Assembly: GCA_016208495.1 (NCBI GenBank)
Contig: JACQXX010000111.1
Location: forward strand, 5,934-69,933
Length of the DNA: 64,000 nt
Direction: 5' to 3'
Source of the DNA: Acidobacteriota bacterium
Lineage (GTDB): Bacteria > Acidobacteriota > Blastocatellia > Chloracidobacteriales > Chloracidobacteriaceae
In this document: positions 43,408 through 53,468 of the stretch, piece after piece
Layout: every line of letters starts with the position of its first letter
Position numbering within the stretch: position 1 is the first letter of the stretch
Program-made: the position numbers and the translations under genes
The notes under the pieces: model-generated
Databases searched by the model: none
Seen by the model: the letters and a program-made list of their open reading frames with translations, nothing else
What the model was told of the DNA's origin: nothing

Positions 43408-44107
43408 GGACTTTTTGCTGGACGATTGGTTTTTGGAGCTTGCGTTCAAAGTACTCCCGGTTCAACAGGATTGCCGTCGGGATCGAGATGTTTCCGACAA
43501 TGACAACCACCGTACCGAGGGTGGCGACTGAGCGAATCAATGGGTTGTATTTCGGGTGATTCAACCCCAGTGATTGAAAAAGACTCCACGCTCCGTGGTA
43601 GAGGTGGAAGCTCAGCAGCAGCATGGCGATGATATAGGTGGCGGAAATCAACGGATTGCTAAAGCTTTCAACCACAGTGCGATAGACCTGATGATCGTGA
43701 AACGCCTCGCTATGAACCATGCCATTGGTCAGGTGCAGCAGGTGATACACGATGAAAAAGAACAGCATCGGGCCGGTCCACTTCATGGTACGCGAGGCAA
43801 AGCTGGATCGCTGTGGTTTCCACTGCTGATAGCTCACTGGACGCGCACTGGTGCTCTGGTGGGTGAGTTGCAACGCCGCCACAATATGCACCACCACCGC
43901 ACCGAGCAAGGTGGCGCGAGCGCCCCACAGCACCAGTGGATTGGATTTAAGGAGTTTGGCGTACGTGTCGAGTTGTTCGGGGCCAAGGAAAACCTGAAGG
44001 TTTCCAAGCATGTGGACAATCACAAACCCGAACCCGATCAGGCCGGTGATTGCCATCACCGCCTTCTTTCCAGTTGTCGTTCGATAAAACGCGAATAGCC
44101 GATTCAC
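43370..44107 (-). CDS. sdhC: succinate dehydrogenase cytochrome b subunit
   Basis: A 245-residue protein with five membrane helices and conserved His residues ([44 protein letters not shown]) that fit a di-heme b558-type SdhC of the three-subunit SdhCAB class. It starts with GTG at 44107, with GGAG 9 nt upstream. It is first gene of the sdhCAB operon. Confidence 0.92.
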   Translation of the reverse strand: MNRLFAFYRTTTGKKAVMAITGLIGFGFVIVHMLGNLQVFLGPEQLDTYAKLLKSNPLVLWGARATLLGAVVVHIVAALQLTHQSTSARPVSYQQWKPQRSSFASRTMKWTGPMLFFFIVYHLLHLTNGMVHSEAFHDHQVYRTVVESFSNPLISATYIIAMLLLSFHLYHGAWSLFQSLGLNHPKYNPLIRSVATLGTVVVIVGNISIPTAILLNREYFERKLQKPIVQQKVHETRFQDSIRTN

Positions 44108-44664
44108 GTGGGTTTTCTCCAGAAAATAAAACTTGCAGGGATGAATTCAATCGGTTTGGGTTGCAGAAAAAAGCGTGTGTTTGAGAGGGCCACCCATTGT
44201 TTATCAGATTTAAGGGGAGAATTCCACAACTAATTGATTCAGGTATCTGAGGCAGGCCAACGAGGAGGGCAACGGGAGTATGGATCCGAGGCTGACCGGG
44301 TTCAAGCTATTTTTGTGGTTTTTTGCCGGAAATTTTGATGTGAAATGACACTTTGCGTCAAAGAATGAAAAAAGGTAAGTGGCTGATTTGATTGATAGTT
44401 TATCTGTCATTGATGCAAGGCCGGTGTGAATTCAAGTGATTTCTGGTTTGTCACCGCCTGGACCTTGAGAGTACAATCCGCTCTCTTTTCCCCCTGGCCC
44501 TCTCTTCAGATTCCAACTGCTTTTAGGTGTTTAGATCGCCGGACCTGGCCGGAGACAACCACTCATTGAGGGGTGATACACCTTCAAGTTTGGTACCCCC
44601 GGCATTTTCCGCTGAAGAGAGTTCATTTGCCTGCATTCAAGATTTGAGGAGTGAAAGACAGCTC
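44108..44664. promoter_or_regulatory. 557-bp divergent spacer, sdhCAB and amt promoters
   Basis: No gene is supported. It is one of few long spacers free of the word repeats. It must contain the promoters of sdhC (minus) and the ammonium transporter (plus). I looked for a sigma-54 GG-N10-GC site, as often found at amt, and did not see a convincing one. Confidence 0.5.
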
Positions 44665-46017
44665 ATGGAATTTAAACGTGTGCTTCCATTTGGGTTATTG
44701 ATGGTTATCAGTTGTGCGGCAGCCTTTGTTCCAGCCTCCACAGCCGCAGTCAAAGGTGGGCCCATTAACACTGGTGATGTTGCCTGGATGTTGACCGCCA
44801 CCGCGTTGGTGTTATTGATGACACCAGGGCTTTCTTTTTTCTATGGAGGCATGGTTCAACGCAAGAATGTGATTTCCACCATGTTGCAAAGTTTTATTGC
44901 CATGGGATTGATCAGTATTTTGTGGGTTGTGGTGGGGTTTAGTCTGGCCTTTGGCGATAGTATCAAAGGAGTAATCGGCAATCCGTTGACCTACTTTATG
45001 TTTCGCGGAGTCACTGGGGCAACTCACCCGGATCTTTCTCCGACGATTCCTCTGATTTTATTTGCCCTCTTCCAACTCAAGTTTGCGATTATCACGCCAG
45101 CATTGATCACTGGTTCTTTTGCTGAACGGGTCAAGTTCACCAGTTATATGCTGTTTATCTGCCTGTTCACGCTCTTTATCTATACCCCGCTGGCTCACTG
45201 GACCTGGCATCCGCAAGGGTTTTTGCGACAAATGGGAGTGCTCGACTTTGCCGGAGGCTCCGTGGTCCATATGTCGGCTGGGTTTGCAGCGTTGGCTGGG
45301 GCGATGGTGCTGGGACGGCGTCAGGTTCATAAAGGCGGCGACCATGGCATGCCGGCCCATATTCCCTATGTGTTGCTCGGCACGGGAATGCTCTGGTTTG
45401 GCTGGTTTGGGTTTAATGCCGGATCGGCCCTGGCGGCTTCGGAACTGGCGGCCCAGGCATTTTTGACCACGAACACGGCTTCGGCGGCGGCCATGCTGGC
45501 CTGGATTTTCTTTGACATGCTCAAAGGGCGTGCTCCATCAGCCCTTGGCGCCTGTATCGGTGCCGTGGTTGGGCTGGTTGCCATTACCCCCGCCGCCGGT
45601 TTTGTGACGGTTGGGGCCAGTATTTTTATCGGCTCAATTTCAAGTGTAATCAGTAATGCCGCCGTTCACTGGAAGTCGAAATCAACCCTTGACGATACGC
45701 TCGATGTGTTTCCCTGCCACGGGGTCGGAGGGATTGTCGGAATGATCCTGACGGCGGTGTTTGCGGATAAAGTTGGCCTGATGTCAGGTCAGTTCACAAC
45801 ATTTCTGCATCATTTGTATGCGTTGGTGATTGTGGGTGTGTATACCTTTGGAGGGTCGTATCTGCTCTTCAAACTGACCAACGCCATTATGCCGCTTCGG
45901 GTCAGAGTTGATCAGGAAGTGATTGGCCTTGATTTGAGCCAGCATCACGAAAGTCTGGATGAAGAACAACAGCGCACCTATCAACCCACCGGGCGCGTTC
46001 TGCTGGCTGATCTGTAA
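44665..46017 (+). CDS. amt: ammonium transporter, Amt family
   Basis: A 450-residue membrane protein with a signal-like first helix followed by about eleven membrane helices. Signatures: DVAWMLTATALVLLMTPGLSFFYGGMVQRKN, DFAGGSVVHMSAGFAALAGA (first pore His) and DVFPCHGVGGIVGMILT (second pore His). It conducts ammonium/ammonia. ATG 44665 with GAGGAG upstream is chosen over the GTG at 44527. No glnK/PII gene is adjacent, which is unusual. Confidence 0.93.
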   Translation: MEFKRVLPFGLLMVISCAAAFVPASTAAVKGGPINTGDVAWMLTATALVLLMTPGLSFFYGGMVQRKNVISTMLQSFIAMGLISILWVVVGFSLAFGDSIKGVIGNPLTYFMFRGVTGATHPDLSPTIPLILFALFQLKFAIITPALITGSFAERVKFTSYMLFICLFTLFIYTPLAHWTWHPQGFLRQMGVLDFAGGSVVHMSAGFAALAGAMVLGRRQVHKGGDHGMPAHIPYVLLGTGMLWFGWFGFNAGSALAASELAAQAFLTTNTASAAAMLAWIFFDMLKGRAPSALGACIGAVVGLVAITPAAGFVTVGASIFIGSISSVISNAAVHWKSKSTLDDTLDVFPCHGVGGIVGMILTAVFADKVGLMSGQFTTFLHHLYALVIVGVYTFGGSYLLFKLTNAIMPLRVRVDQEVIGLDLSQHHESLDEEQQRTYQPTGRVLLADL

Positions 46018-46204
46018 GGAATGAAGAATTGAGAATGAAGAATAGACATTATTGGAGGATAACTCACCAGGAACGAACAAGAGATGGAGTCAAATCAGTA
46101 CCATCTGTGTGAGCAAGTGGTTTGCCACGTGGAATTCATTCAATTTCTGGTCACTTTTTAACCCTGATAAGAGTGCTTCTCAATTCTTCATTCTTCATTC
46201 TGCC
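46018..46204. repeat. GAATGAAGAATTGAGAATG inverted repeat between convergent genes
   Basis: The left arm (46019-46046) begins one base after the amt stop; the right arm (46177-46201) is its complement. Between them is a half copy of the GTCAGTACCA element near 46095. Confidence 0.88.
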
Positions 46205-46208
46205 TTTT

Positions 46209-46820
46209 TCAGGAAATCCAGACTGTGATTTCTTCGGTCGGTGTCCAGACGCCATTTTCTTTTTGGAGTAGGACAAAGACGCCTTCACCTCCGAGTGGGC
46301 CGGCTACTTGTGACAGGTAGACCACGGCCTGGGTGAGATCACGGTTAAAGCCTACGCGGGAAAAGGTTAGCAATCCCGGTGAACCTGGATAGGCTTTGTA
46401 AAAACCACTCCAATCAGCCGCGCTGGGCACCAGTTGCCGAAATTCTTCGTCACTAATGAGGTGCACTGGAACCGAGAGTGTAAATCGTTCCTGAAGCGGG
46501 AACGGCTTTCGGTTCTGTTTCTTGAAGTTGGAAGCGGTTTTTTTCTCAAGCGCCGGCAGGTTTTGGCTGACAAATTTGACCCGGTCGTGGAGTTGCTTTT
46601 TGGATTCGGTTTCGGTTTGGGCAAAGTCTCGAAGGACCAGAACCTGGACGTTTGACGTCGGGCTCAGGTAGCGGTTTAAAATCGCGGTATAGACGCTGTA
46701 TTCTTCTTCGAGTGATTCAACTGAAAAGGGTTCAATCACTTGCTGCTGGTTTTGCGGTGAGGCTGCAACTGGCACATTTGCCAGCAAGGCGAATAAAACA
46801 AAAAACACAAAAACTTTCAT
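46209..46820 (-). CDS. exported protein of unknown function
   Basis: A 203-residue protein with a clear signal peptide (MKVFVFFVLFALLANVPVAA). Residues 35-100 are helical and charged. The C-terminal part has WSGFYKAYPGSPGLLTFSRVGFN, then TQAVVYLSQVAGPLGGEGVFVLLQKENGVWT, a beta-rich end. I recall similar exported proteins without an assigned role. GAGGAA lies before the ATG. No operon partner. Confidence 0.72.
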   Translation of the reverse strand: MKVFVFFVLFALLANVPVAASPQNQQQVIEPFSVESLEEEYSVYTAILNRYLSPTSNVQVLVLRDFAQTETESKKQLHDRVKFVSQNLPALEKKTASNFKKQNRKPFPLQERFTLSVPVHLISDEEFRQLVPSAADWSGFYKAYPGSPGLLTFSRVGFNRDLTQAVVYLSQVAGPLGGEGVFVLLQKENGVWTPTEEITVWIS

Positions 46821-47578
46821 TGGACTTCCTCAAAATTGGTTTCAAAAAATAGGCTGTGGGCTGAGTTGCCAAATTGATTTCCTGGATGAGTTCTCTGGGA
46901 TACGTGAAATTCTGGATTTGAGTTTGCCTGCACCGCTTTTCGTTTTTGGTAACGGAAAAGTACAGAGGAACAGAAGGCGACCTTAGTTTAATGTCTGGGT
47001 GTCAATTTTCTGACACAGGGACAGAAATCGGTGAGTCAATCTGGTATTGAGTGGATTACAAAGTTAGAGTACTCTTGCTTTTCTGTTTGGCGGAAAATAA
47101 TGTAAATTCTTTTTAAGTAAGTAGTTGATGGAACTATTACTATATTCTTTTATTAGATGAATACTGTGGTTTTGCAATTGCATGCTCAAAATGAAAGTAT
47201 CCAAAAACCTACCTGATACCATTTTGAAATGATGCCATCACATGAGCAAAAGGCTAAGTTGTTGATAAACTTGTATTCCCCTCAGCCCTTAGCCCGATAC
47301 CCCATAAGCGCCAGGATAAGGGAACAACGTCTGATCTGGACAAGGAGACACGAAGACAAGGAGACAAGGAGACACCTTCAATAGTCTCATTCCTCCGCTC
47401 CCAACCGGAGTCCGTTCAAGCTGACACACTCTGTGAAATTGTCTCCCTGTCTCCGTGCCTCTTCTTCTCCGTGTCTCAACCAGGCTCTCATTTCCTTGTC
47501 CTGGCGCTTATGGTTCTTAGCCCGATACCCCATAAGCCCAAAATGGTATGACCCTATTATCATTGAACCAGGTGTTTC
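46821..47578. other. 757-bp spacer: AT-rich block and word-repeat block
   Basis: 46821-47250 is AT-rich with no gene and should hold the divergent promoters. 47281-47540 is a mosaic: the direct repeat TAGCCCGATACCCCATAAGC (about 47290 and 47518), the element CATAAGCGCCAGGATAAGGG (47303) inverted at 47494-47513, and GGAGACAC-type words. The mosaic ends 40 bp before the kinase start. Confidence 0.7.
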
Positions 47579-50275
47579 ATGTCAGATCTCATCTCGCACT
47601 CTCTCAAAGGCCAATCTCAACATTTGCATCCAGGCAAGGTGGATGGTGATCTCTTTGGTCTCTTGTTTGAAAAAAACCCGGATGGCATGCTGGTTCTTGA
47701 TCAGGCAGGCCGAGTCAGTTTGATGAACCCGGCGGCTGAGCAACTTCTTGGCAAGACCGCGAGTGAACTGGTGGGACTTCCGTTGGGGATTCCGATTGTC
47801 AGCGATGAACGAATCGAAACTGAGGTGATTCGTCCTGATTCAAGCCCCGTAATAGTCGAAATCCAGACGGTTGAGATTCAATGGGATGAATCACCCGCGC
47901 TGCTCGCAACCTTACGTGACATTACAAAACACAAACAGGTTGAGCGGACCCTCCGTGCGACAATCCACCAGCAGCAATCCCTGGCCCATCTTACTACCTC
48001 TATTCTGGATGCGTTGCCTGTCCATCTTGCGATTTTGGATGAACAAGGTGTCATTCAAACCGTGAATGAATCCTGGCAGGCTTTTGGGAGAATGAACGGG
48101 CTCCATGAGCCATTTGGGATTGGCGAAAGCTACCTTGAGCGCTGTGATTGTGTCACGGATGAGGATCGAGATTCCGCGCTGGCGGTTCAATCGGCAATTG
48201 AGATGGCATTGGCTGGCCAGCAGGTTCATGACCCAATTGAATATCCCTGCCATTCCCCTACCGAACAACGCTGGTTTCAGGCACTGGTGGCGCCGTTGCC
48301 GGCAACGCCGTTCGCTGGCGTCGTTGTGATGCATATCAATATTACAGAGCGCAAACTGGCTGAACTCTCGCTCAAAGAAAGCGAACGCCGGTTCCAGGAG
48401 TTTATGGATTACAACCCGGCGGCAACCTGGATCACAGACCAGGCCGGGGCAATCCAGTATGCCAACCAGCGGTTTACCCAGATGTTTCAACTTCGAAACG
48501 GCAATCCAGTTGGGCAATTGATTCAGGACTTGTTTCCTCCCGTTCAGGCTGAACATCACCTGGCTATAATGAAGCAAGTGTGCGCCACGGAACGTGCGAT
48601 TGAAGTTACCGAATCCCTGACCTGTCCAGATGGTGCCACTGGATTTTTCCTGATCTATCGGTTTCCGATCCGCTCTGAGTTTCAGTTGCTGGTGGGCGGC
48701 GTTGCCATTGATATTACAACCTTGAAAAAGGCCGAAGTGGCCCTCAAGGAAAGTGAAACCCGCTATCGAACCCTGGTGGATGCTTCAGCTCAGGTTGTGG
48801 TGTCAATCAATATCAAGGGTCATCTGGTGGGGAATCAATCGGCCTGGGCCGCCCTGACTGGTCAACCCATCGCAGATCTGGCTGACAAGGGGTGGATCTA
48901 TGGGTTTCATCCTGACCACCGACCCATCATTTCGCAACTACTGGAGACCACCATTCAAACCCGTACCTCTGCCCAGGGAGAATTTTTGATTCAAACTGGT
49001 GGCAACGGGTATCGCCTGTTTTCACTGCGGAGTGTCCCAAACGTGGATGATGATGGCTCGATTACTGAACTCGTCACCGCCTTTACGGATATCACTGAAC
49101 TCAAAGAAGCGGAGGAGAAGTTCCGCCAGAAAGAATTGCAATTCTTGCAGGCCCAAAAAATGGAGGCGATTGGCCGGTTAGCCAGTGGTGTTGCCCACGA
49201 CTTTAATAACCTTCTGACGGTTATTGGTGGGTACACCGAACTTGCCCTGCGGCGAACCCATCCACAAGATCCGATCTACCGATTTTTTGTTGAAGTCCAA
49301 AAAGCCAGTGAAAGTGCTGGTTCCCTCACTCGTCAGTTGCTGGCATTTAGCCGCAAACAGGTGCTTCAGTCAAAAATTCTGGATTTAAACAAAGTCATTG
49401 CCAATCTGGAAAAAATGCTGCGGCGGTTGATTGGTGAGGATATCTTCCTGGAAGTCACCCTTTCCACCGATCTGCGGCCAGTGCAGGCCGACCCTGGCCA
49501 ACTCGAACAGGTTCTGCTCAATCTGGCCGTCAATGCCCGTGACGCCATGCCGAAGGGCGGAAAACTGGAACTCAAAACCCAGAATGCCACCGCTGAAAAA
49601 GAGGGCGTGTTTGAATTTTCCGTGCCACCAGGTGAGTTTGTCAGCATCACGATGACTGACACCGGCACCGGAATTGCCCCTGATGTGTTGAGTCAGATTT
49701 TTGAACCCTTTTATACCACCAAAGAAGATGGAAAGGGCACCGGGCTTGGACTTTCCACGGTCTATGGCATTGTTCGTCAATCAGACGGCCATATTTTTGT
49801 CACCAGTGAGGTTGGAAAAGGCAGTCGCTTTTGGATTTTCCTTCCGGCTGCGGCGTTTGATATTGCTTCAACCCGTGCCACCACAATTTCCGCAGGTCAA
49901 TCCAGTCGTTCCGAAACGGTGCTGGTGGTTGAAGACGCCGACAATATTCGCCGCCTGACCGTCGAAATCCTGCAACTCTCAGGATTTACTGTCCTTGAAG
50001 CGGAAAATGGCCCCAGAGCACTTGAAATCATCAAGCGTTCCAAACAGCCAATCAATTTGTTGTTAACCGATGTGGTTTTGCCGACGATGAGTGGCACCGA
50101 TCTGGCCCAGTTGTTACGGCGTGAATACCCGGAAATGAAAATATTGTTTATGTCCGGCTATCTCGACGTCACTCAGTATGTAGACGCCCAACGTGAGTTA
50201 AAAAGTGGTTTTATCCAAAAACCCTTTACCCCGGAAGGCTTGCTCAAAGCGATTGAAAAAGTTATGGGTGAGTAG
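47579..50275 (+). CDS. soluble PAS-rich hybrid histidine kinase
   Basis: An 898-residue sensor without membrane helices. Four PAS/PAC units (about 25-118, 143-257, 270-382, 395-510) precede the H-box GVAHDFNNLLT with His540, the ATPase N, G1 and G2 boxes (NLAVNARDAM, DTGTGIA, GTGLGLSTVYG) and a receiver domain from 780 with phospho-acceptor Asp831 (LLLTDVVLPTMSG). The HDFNN type often belongs to phosphorelay kinases with internal receivers. No response regulator is adjacent. The ATG has only a weak AGG upstream. Confidence 0.93.
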   Translation: MSDLISHSLKGQSQHLHPGKVDGDLFGLLFEKNPDGMLVLDQAGRVSLMNPAAEQLLGKTASELVGLPLGIPIVSDERIETEVIRPDSSPVIVEIQTVEIQWDESPALLATLRDITKHKQVERTLRATIHQQQSLAHLTTSILDALPVHLAILDEQGVIQTVNESWQAFGRMNGLHEPFGIGESYLERCDCVTDEDRDSALAVQSAIEMALAGQQVHDPIEYPCHSPTEQRWFQALVAPLPATPFAGVVVMHINITERKLAELSLKESERRFQEFMDYNPAATWITDQAGAIQYANQRFTQMFQLRNGNPVGQLIQDLFPPVQAEHHLAIMKQVCATERAIEVTESLTCPDGATGFFLIYRFPIRSEFQLLVGGVAIDITTLKKAEVALKESETRYRTLVDASAQVVVSINIKGHLVGNQSAWAALTGQPIADLADKGWIYGFHPDHRPIISQLLETTIQTRTSAQGEFLIQTGGNGYRLFSLRSVPNVDDDGSITELVTAFTDITELKEAEEKFRQKELQFLQAQKMEAIGRLASGVAHDFNNLLTVIGGYTELALRRTHPQDPIYRFFVEVQKASESAGSLTRQLLAFSRKQVLQSKILDLNKVIANLEKMLRRLIGEDIFLEVTLSTDLRPVQADPGQLEQVLLNLAVNARDAMPKGGKLELKTQNATAEKEGVFEFSVPPGEFVSITMTDTGTGIAPDVLSQIFEPFYTTKEDGKGTGLGLSTVYGIVRQSDGHIFVTSEVGKGSRFWIFLPAAAFDIASTRATTISAGQSSRSETVLVVEDADNIRRLTVEILQLSGFTVLEAENGPRALEIIKRSKQPINLLLTDVVLPTMSGTDLAQLLRREYPEMKILFMSGYLDVTQYVDAQRELKSGFIQKPFTPEGLLKAIEKVMGE

Positions 50276-50505
50276 GAGTGAGAGCGAAGTAGCGAACCAA
50301 TAGCGAATAGCGAGTAGCGAGTAGCGAGTAGTCAGAAAAAGTAAGTAGCGAGTAGCGGGTAGTAAAACAAAACTCCCTGGTTGCAACACCAGGTTTGGTA
50401 AATTGAGCCTGGAGTTTCGGTGTTAGTCAAAAAGAACCCTGGATTGACTACTCACTACTCGCTACTCGCTACTCGCTATTGGTTCGCTATTCACTATCTC
50501 GCTCT
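50276..50505. repeat. TAGCGAG inverted repeat, about 55-nt arms
   Basis: The left arm 50276-50335 and right arm 50444-50505 share the exact 17-mer TAGCGAACCAATAGCGA in inverse orientation and several GAGTAGC units. It lies between convergent genes and starts directly after the kinase TAG. A small hairpin (50376-50393) lies in the loop. Confidence 0.93.
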
Positions 50506-50512
50506 TTCCCGG

Positions 50513-51073
50513 CTATTTCTTCTCTAAATTCATTTCAAAGAACTTGCGCCACTGTTTGCCATCCATTGAAAACTCGCCGACTTCCTGCCACTTATTCTCT
50601 TTAAAAGTAATGGTATAGCGGATGCTTCCGCCGTTGGGGCTTGGAATTCCCCATTGCCAGCTTCCATTTTCGGTTGGAACTAAAACCGTGTCTAGGGAAG
50701 CCCCATCCGCTTTATGCGGGCGGATGCGATACTGATTGGTCTGGTCATCGAATGAAAGCCAGGCCAGAGCGTGATGGATGATTTTTTCAGGACTGTTCGT
50801 CTCAGCTTTGGCTTTATGCAGTCCTTCGATAATCAAAATCATGCCATTCAGCCGGGATTGAATCGTTTCGACACTGGTAAAGGTTTGGCGTTGTGGTCCA
50901 AATTCGATCCATCCGCTTCCCGTCCAGTCTCCGACCATGCCCTCCAGCTTTTTCATGGCTGCCAGTTGGGCCGCTTGTTTATTGGCGGGTGCTTGTCCCA
51001 GAATTGAGAAATCAGTTCCGCTTATCAGCATGAACCCAATACATCCGAACAAAAGAAAAAATCGTCTGGCCAT
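50513..51073 (-). CDS. exported DUF1579-like protein
   Basis: A 186-residue protein with a signal peptide (MARRFFLLFGCIGFMLISG). LEGMVGDWTGSGWIEFGPQRQTFTSVETIQSRLNGMILIIEG and the YRIRPHKADG ... TFKENKWQEVGEFS strands resemble the lipocalin-like DUF1579 group. AAGGAG lies 8 nt before the ATG at 51073. Ligand unknown. Confidence 0.72.
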   Translation of the reverse strand: MARRFFLLFGCIGFMLISGTDFSILGQAPANKQAAQLAAMKKLEGMVGDWTGSGWIEFGPQRQTFTSVETIQSRLNGMILIIEGLHKAKAETNSPEKIIHHALAWLSFDDQTNQYRIRPHKADGASLDTVLVPTENGSWQWGIPSPNGGSIRYTITFKENKWQEVGEFSMDGKQWRKFFEMNLEKK

Positions 51074-51194
51074 CGTGAATCTCCTTGGTAACGTGAATGT
51101 GTCAATTTCAGTCACGCTAAAAGGATTTGCTCGCGAGGCCAAACGATGATTTCTGAATGGTTGATTTTGCTGACTGAACGGGAAAAAGAGCAGC

Positions 51195-51263
51195 ATGAAG
51201 AATGAAGAATGAAGAATGAAGAAACTGATTGGTTCTTTGTTTTTGGATGCTATTGATTTCTAA
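51195..51263. repeat. GAATGAA words and GCTATTGATTTCTAA core
   Basis: Three GAATGAAGAATGAA units followed by GGTTCTTTG and the core at 51249-51263. The MITE-like element inserts immediately after it. Confidence 0.85.
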
Positions 51264-51264
51264 G

Positions 51265-51552
51265 TACAAGTCCCCATAAAAGGGGGATGGAATTTCGGTG
51301 ATTCCGAATTGGCTTTCGCCCGGATGGGCGCTGGAAGCTGGTTTGATCCCGGTTTTTATGGAATTTTCAGCTTCTCTCTCACCGTTGTTCCAGCGCCCAT
51401 CCGGGCGCGAACCCGTGATGGCGACTCTGTCCGGTGGCCGCGTGTCCAAAGCGACACTTGCCACCGGCTATTTTCCACCGCCCATCCGGGCGAAAACCAA
51501 TGGTTCTGCCAACGAATGGTCGAATTTCATCCCCCTTTTATGGGGACTTGTA
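51265..51552. mobile_element. MITE-like element, 25-bp perfect inverted ends, CTAAG duplication
   Basis: The ends begin TACAAGTCCCCATAAAAGGG and are perfect inverse copies for 25 bp (51265-51289 and 51528-51552). CTAAG flanks both sides (51260-51264, 51553-51557). Inside, CGCCCGGATGGGCGCTGGAA (51317-51336) is inverted at 51388-51407, and a third partial copy is near 51479. At 288 bp it is non-autonomous. The rest of the spacer to 51767 shows only a short word array before lpdA. Confidence 0.88.
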
Positions 51553-51767
51553 CTAAGTGCTAAACACCAAATACCAATCACTATTTGGGTCTTATACCAT
51601 TTTGGAATGAAGTTATCGTATTAGGGAACAGTCAAGTAATTCAATCAATTGAATTTAGTGAACTACTGACTACGATCTACTGACTACAAACTGGTATTAG
51701 AAGATATTGACCCCAAGCATCAGTCACCAGGCGTCCAGCACTAAAAAGATTTTTCATTCTCAATTCT

Positions 51768-53171
51768 TCACATATTGATCATGTGGCCAGCCAGACCATG
51801 GATGGCTTCTTTGACTGCTTCGCACAGGGTTGGGTGAGCGTGAACGTTGCGCGACATTTCCTCAACCGTCAGTTCCCACTGCTGTGCCAGGGTGAGTTCG
51901 GGGAGCAATTCGGTGACTTCCGGGCCGATTAAGTGACCACCCAGCAATTCACCGTGGGCTTTGTCGCTGATGAGTTTCACAAAGCCGATGGCGTCGTTTA
52001 AGCCGTGGGCTTTGGCATTGGCGGTGAATGGGAATTTGGCGACTTTGACGTCATACCCCTGTTCAATCGCCTGTTTTTCCGTGTAGCCAAAGCTGGCAAC
52101 TTGCGGCTGGCAGTAAGTTGCGCGAGGCATCATCACAAAATTGAGGCCCATGGTTTCCGTTCCGGTCATGTGTTCGGCGGCAATGACCCCCATCGCTTCG
52201 GCCACGTGGGCAAGCATCAATTTGGCCGTTACATCACCAATGGCATAAATGTGCGGCACATTGGTTTGCATATAGTCACTGATTTCAATGGCCCCACGGT
52301 CGGTCAGCTTCACACCGGTTTTTTCCAGGCCATAGCCTTCAACGCGTGGTTTGAATCCAATCGCCTGCATCACTTTGTCGGCTTCGAGTACTTTCTGCTG
52401 ACCTGTGCCATCGGCCACGGTGACCCGGACGTTTGAGCCAGTATCTTCAATCAGATCAACGCGAGTGCTGGTCATGATTTTGATGCCGGCGCGTTCATAA
52501 TGCTTTTTGAGTTCAGCCGAAATTTCTTCATCTTCAAGCGGCACAATCCGATCCAGGAATTCGACAATCGTTACCTGGCAGCCGTAGTTGCTCAAAACGT
52601 AGGCAAATTCGACCCCAATCGCGCCCGCCCCGGCAATAATGATGCTGCCCGGAACTTTGTCTTCAAGGATTTGCTCTTCGTAGGTCACCACGCGTTCGCT
52701 CAATTTCGAACCTGGAATCAAACGGGTCGTCGCCCCAGTGGCAATAATGCAGTTCTTGAACTTGATGGTTTCGCTTTCGCCTTTGTTGAGAGCAACTTCC
52801 AGCGTGTTGGCATCCTGAAAACTTGCCCACCCGTCGTATTCGTCAATTTTGTTCTTGCGCATCAGAAAATGGACGCCTTTCACGCGTCCATCGGCGACTT
52901 TGCGACTGCGGCGAAAGGCTTCACCATAGTCAAAACTGAGCGTCCCATCCACTTTGATTCCAAACTGGTTGGCTTTGTGCTTGAGGATATGCACCAATTC
53001 AGCATTTCTGAGCAATGCCTTTGACGGAATGCAGCCGACGTTCAAACAGACTCCGCCCCAGTATTTCTTTTCGACGATGGCTGTTTTGAGGCCGAGTTGA
53101 CTGGCGCGAATGGCTGCCACGTATCCGCCTGGACCCGCACCCAGCACGACCAGATCATATTCTTTGACCAT
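51768..53171 (-). CDS. lpdA: dihydrolipoyl dehydrogenase
   Basis: A 467-residue flavoprotein disulfide reductase. [14 protein letters not shown] binds FAD; Cys42 and Cys47 ([13 protein letters not shown]) form the redox disulfide; [10 protein letters not shown] binds NAD; His446 and Glu451 (HAHPTLCEA) form the active base pair. It is the E3 component of 2-oxoacid dehydrogenase complexes and the glycine cleavage system. GGAGAA lies before the ATG. The stop TGA merges with AGAATTGAGAATG. No E1 or E2 genes are adjacent. Confidence 0.95.
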   Translation of the reverse strand: MVKEYDLVVLGAGPGGYVAAIRASQLGLKTAIVEKKYWGGVCLNVGCIPSKALLRNAELVHILKHKANQFGIKVDGTLSFDYGEAFRRSRKVADGRVKGVHFLMRKNKIDEYDGWASFQDANTLEVALNKGESETIKFKNCIIATGATTRLIPGSKLSERVVTYEEQILEDKVPGSIIIAGAGAIGVEFAYVLSNYGCQVTIVEFLDRIVPLEDEEISAELKKHYERAGIKIMTSTRVDLIEDTGSNVRVTVADGTGQQKVLEADKVMQAIGFKPRVEGYGLEKTGVKLTDRGAIEISDYMQTNVPHIYAIGDVTAKLMLAHVAEAMGVIAAEHMTGTETMGLNFVMMPRATYCQPQVASFGYTEKQAIEQGYDVKVAKFPFTANAKAHGLNDAIGFVKLISDKAHGELLGGHLIGPEVTELLPELTLAQQWELTVEEMSRNVHAHPTLCEAVKEAIHGLAGHMINM

Positions 53172-53468
53172 TGAAAGTTCTCCTTGTGTTTGAAAGCAGA
53201 TTTGTTTTCACGACTTGAAACGGGCAGAACACAATTGGAAAGTCTGCCTGGAAGGTACAAAAGCGGCGCGATTATAGCCAAGCTTGAGGCAGAATCAACA
53301 CGGCTCCCAGTATCGAGCAGGTGGAATCAGTGTATGGAATTAGGCTATGCTGCGAATTGGAGCTGAAGACTTCGGGCTTGGGGCTGAAGACTTCGGGCTT
53401 TGGGTTGAAGTTTCTCTTTCTTTCCAAGCACCAAGCACCAAAAAACCACTTCGTCATTTGGAAATGCC
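53172..53468. other. divergent spacer with CTTCGGGCTTGGGG words
   Basis: Promoters for lpdA and the DUF4236 gene should lie here. GGGCTGAAGACTTCGGGCTT words occupy 53361-53410; CCAAGCACCAAGCACC follows. No Shine-Dalgarno is visible before the 53469 ATG. Confidence 0.55.

Noticed and set aside
44108-44664. Sigma-54 promoter before the ammonium transporter
   Set aside because: No convincing GG-N10-GC pair at suitable spacing.
50276-50505. CRISPR-like or attachment site at the TAGCGAG repeats
   Set aside because: Contiguous short words in inverted arrangement without spacers; no integrase nearby.
51298-51624. 108-codon plus-strand frame
   Set aside because: Lies inside the MITE-like element and its inverted pairs; composition follows the repeat.
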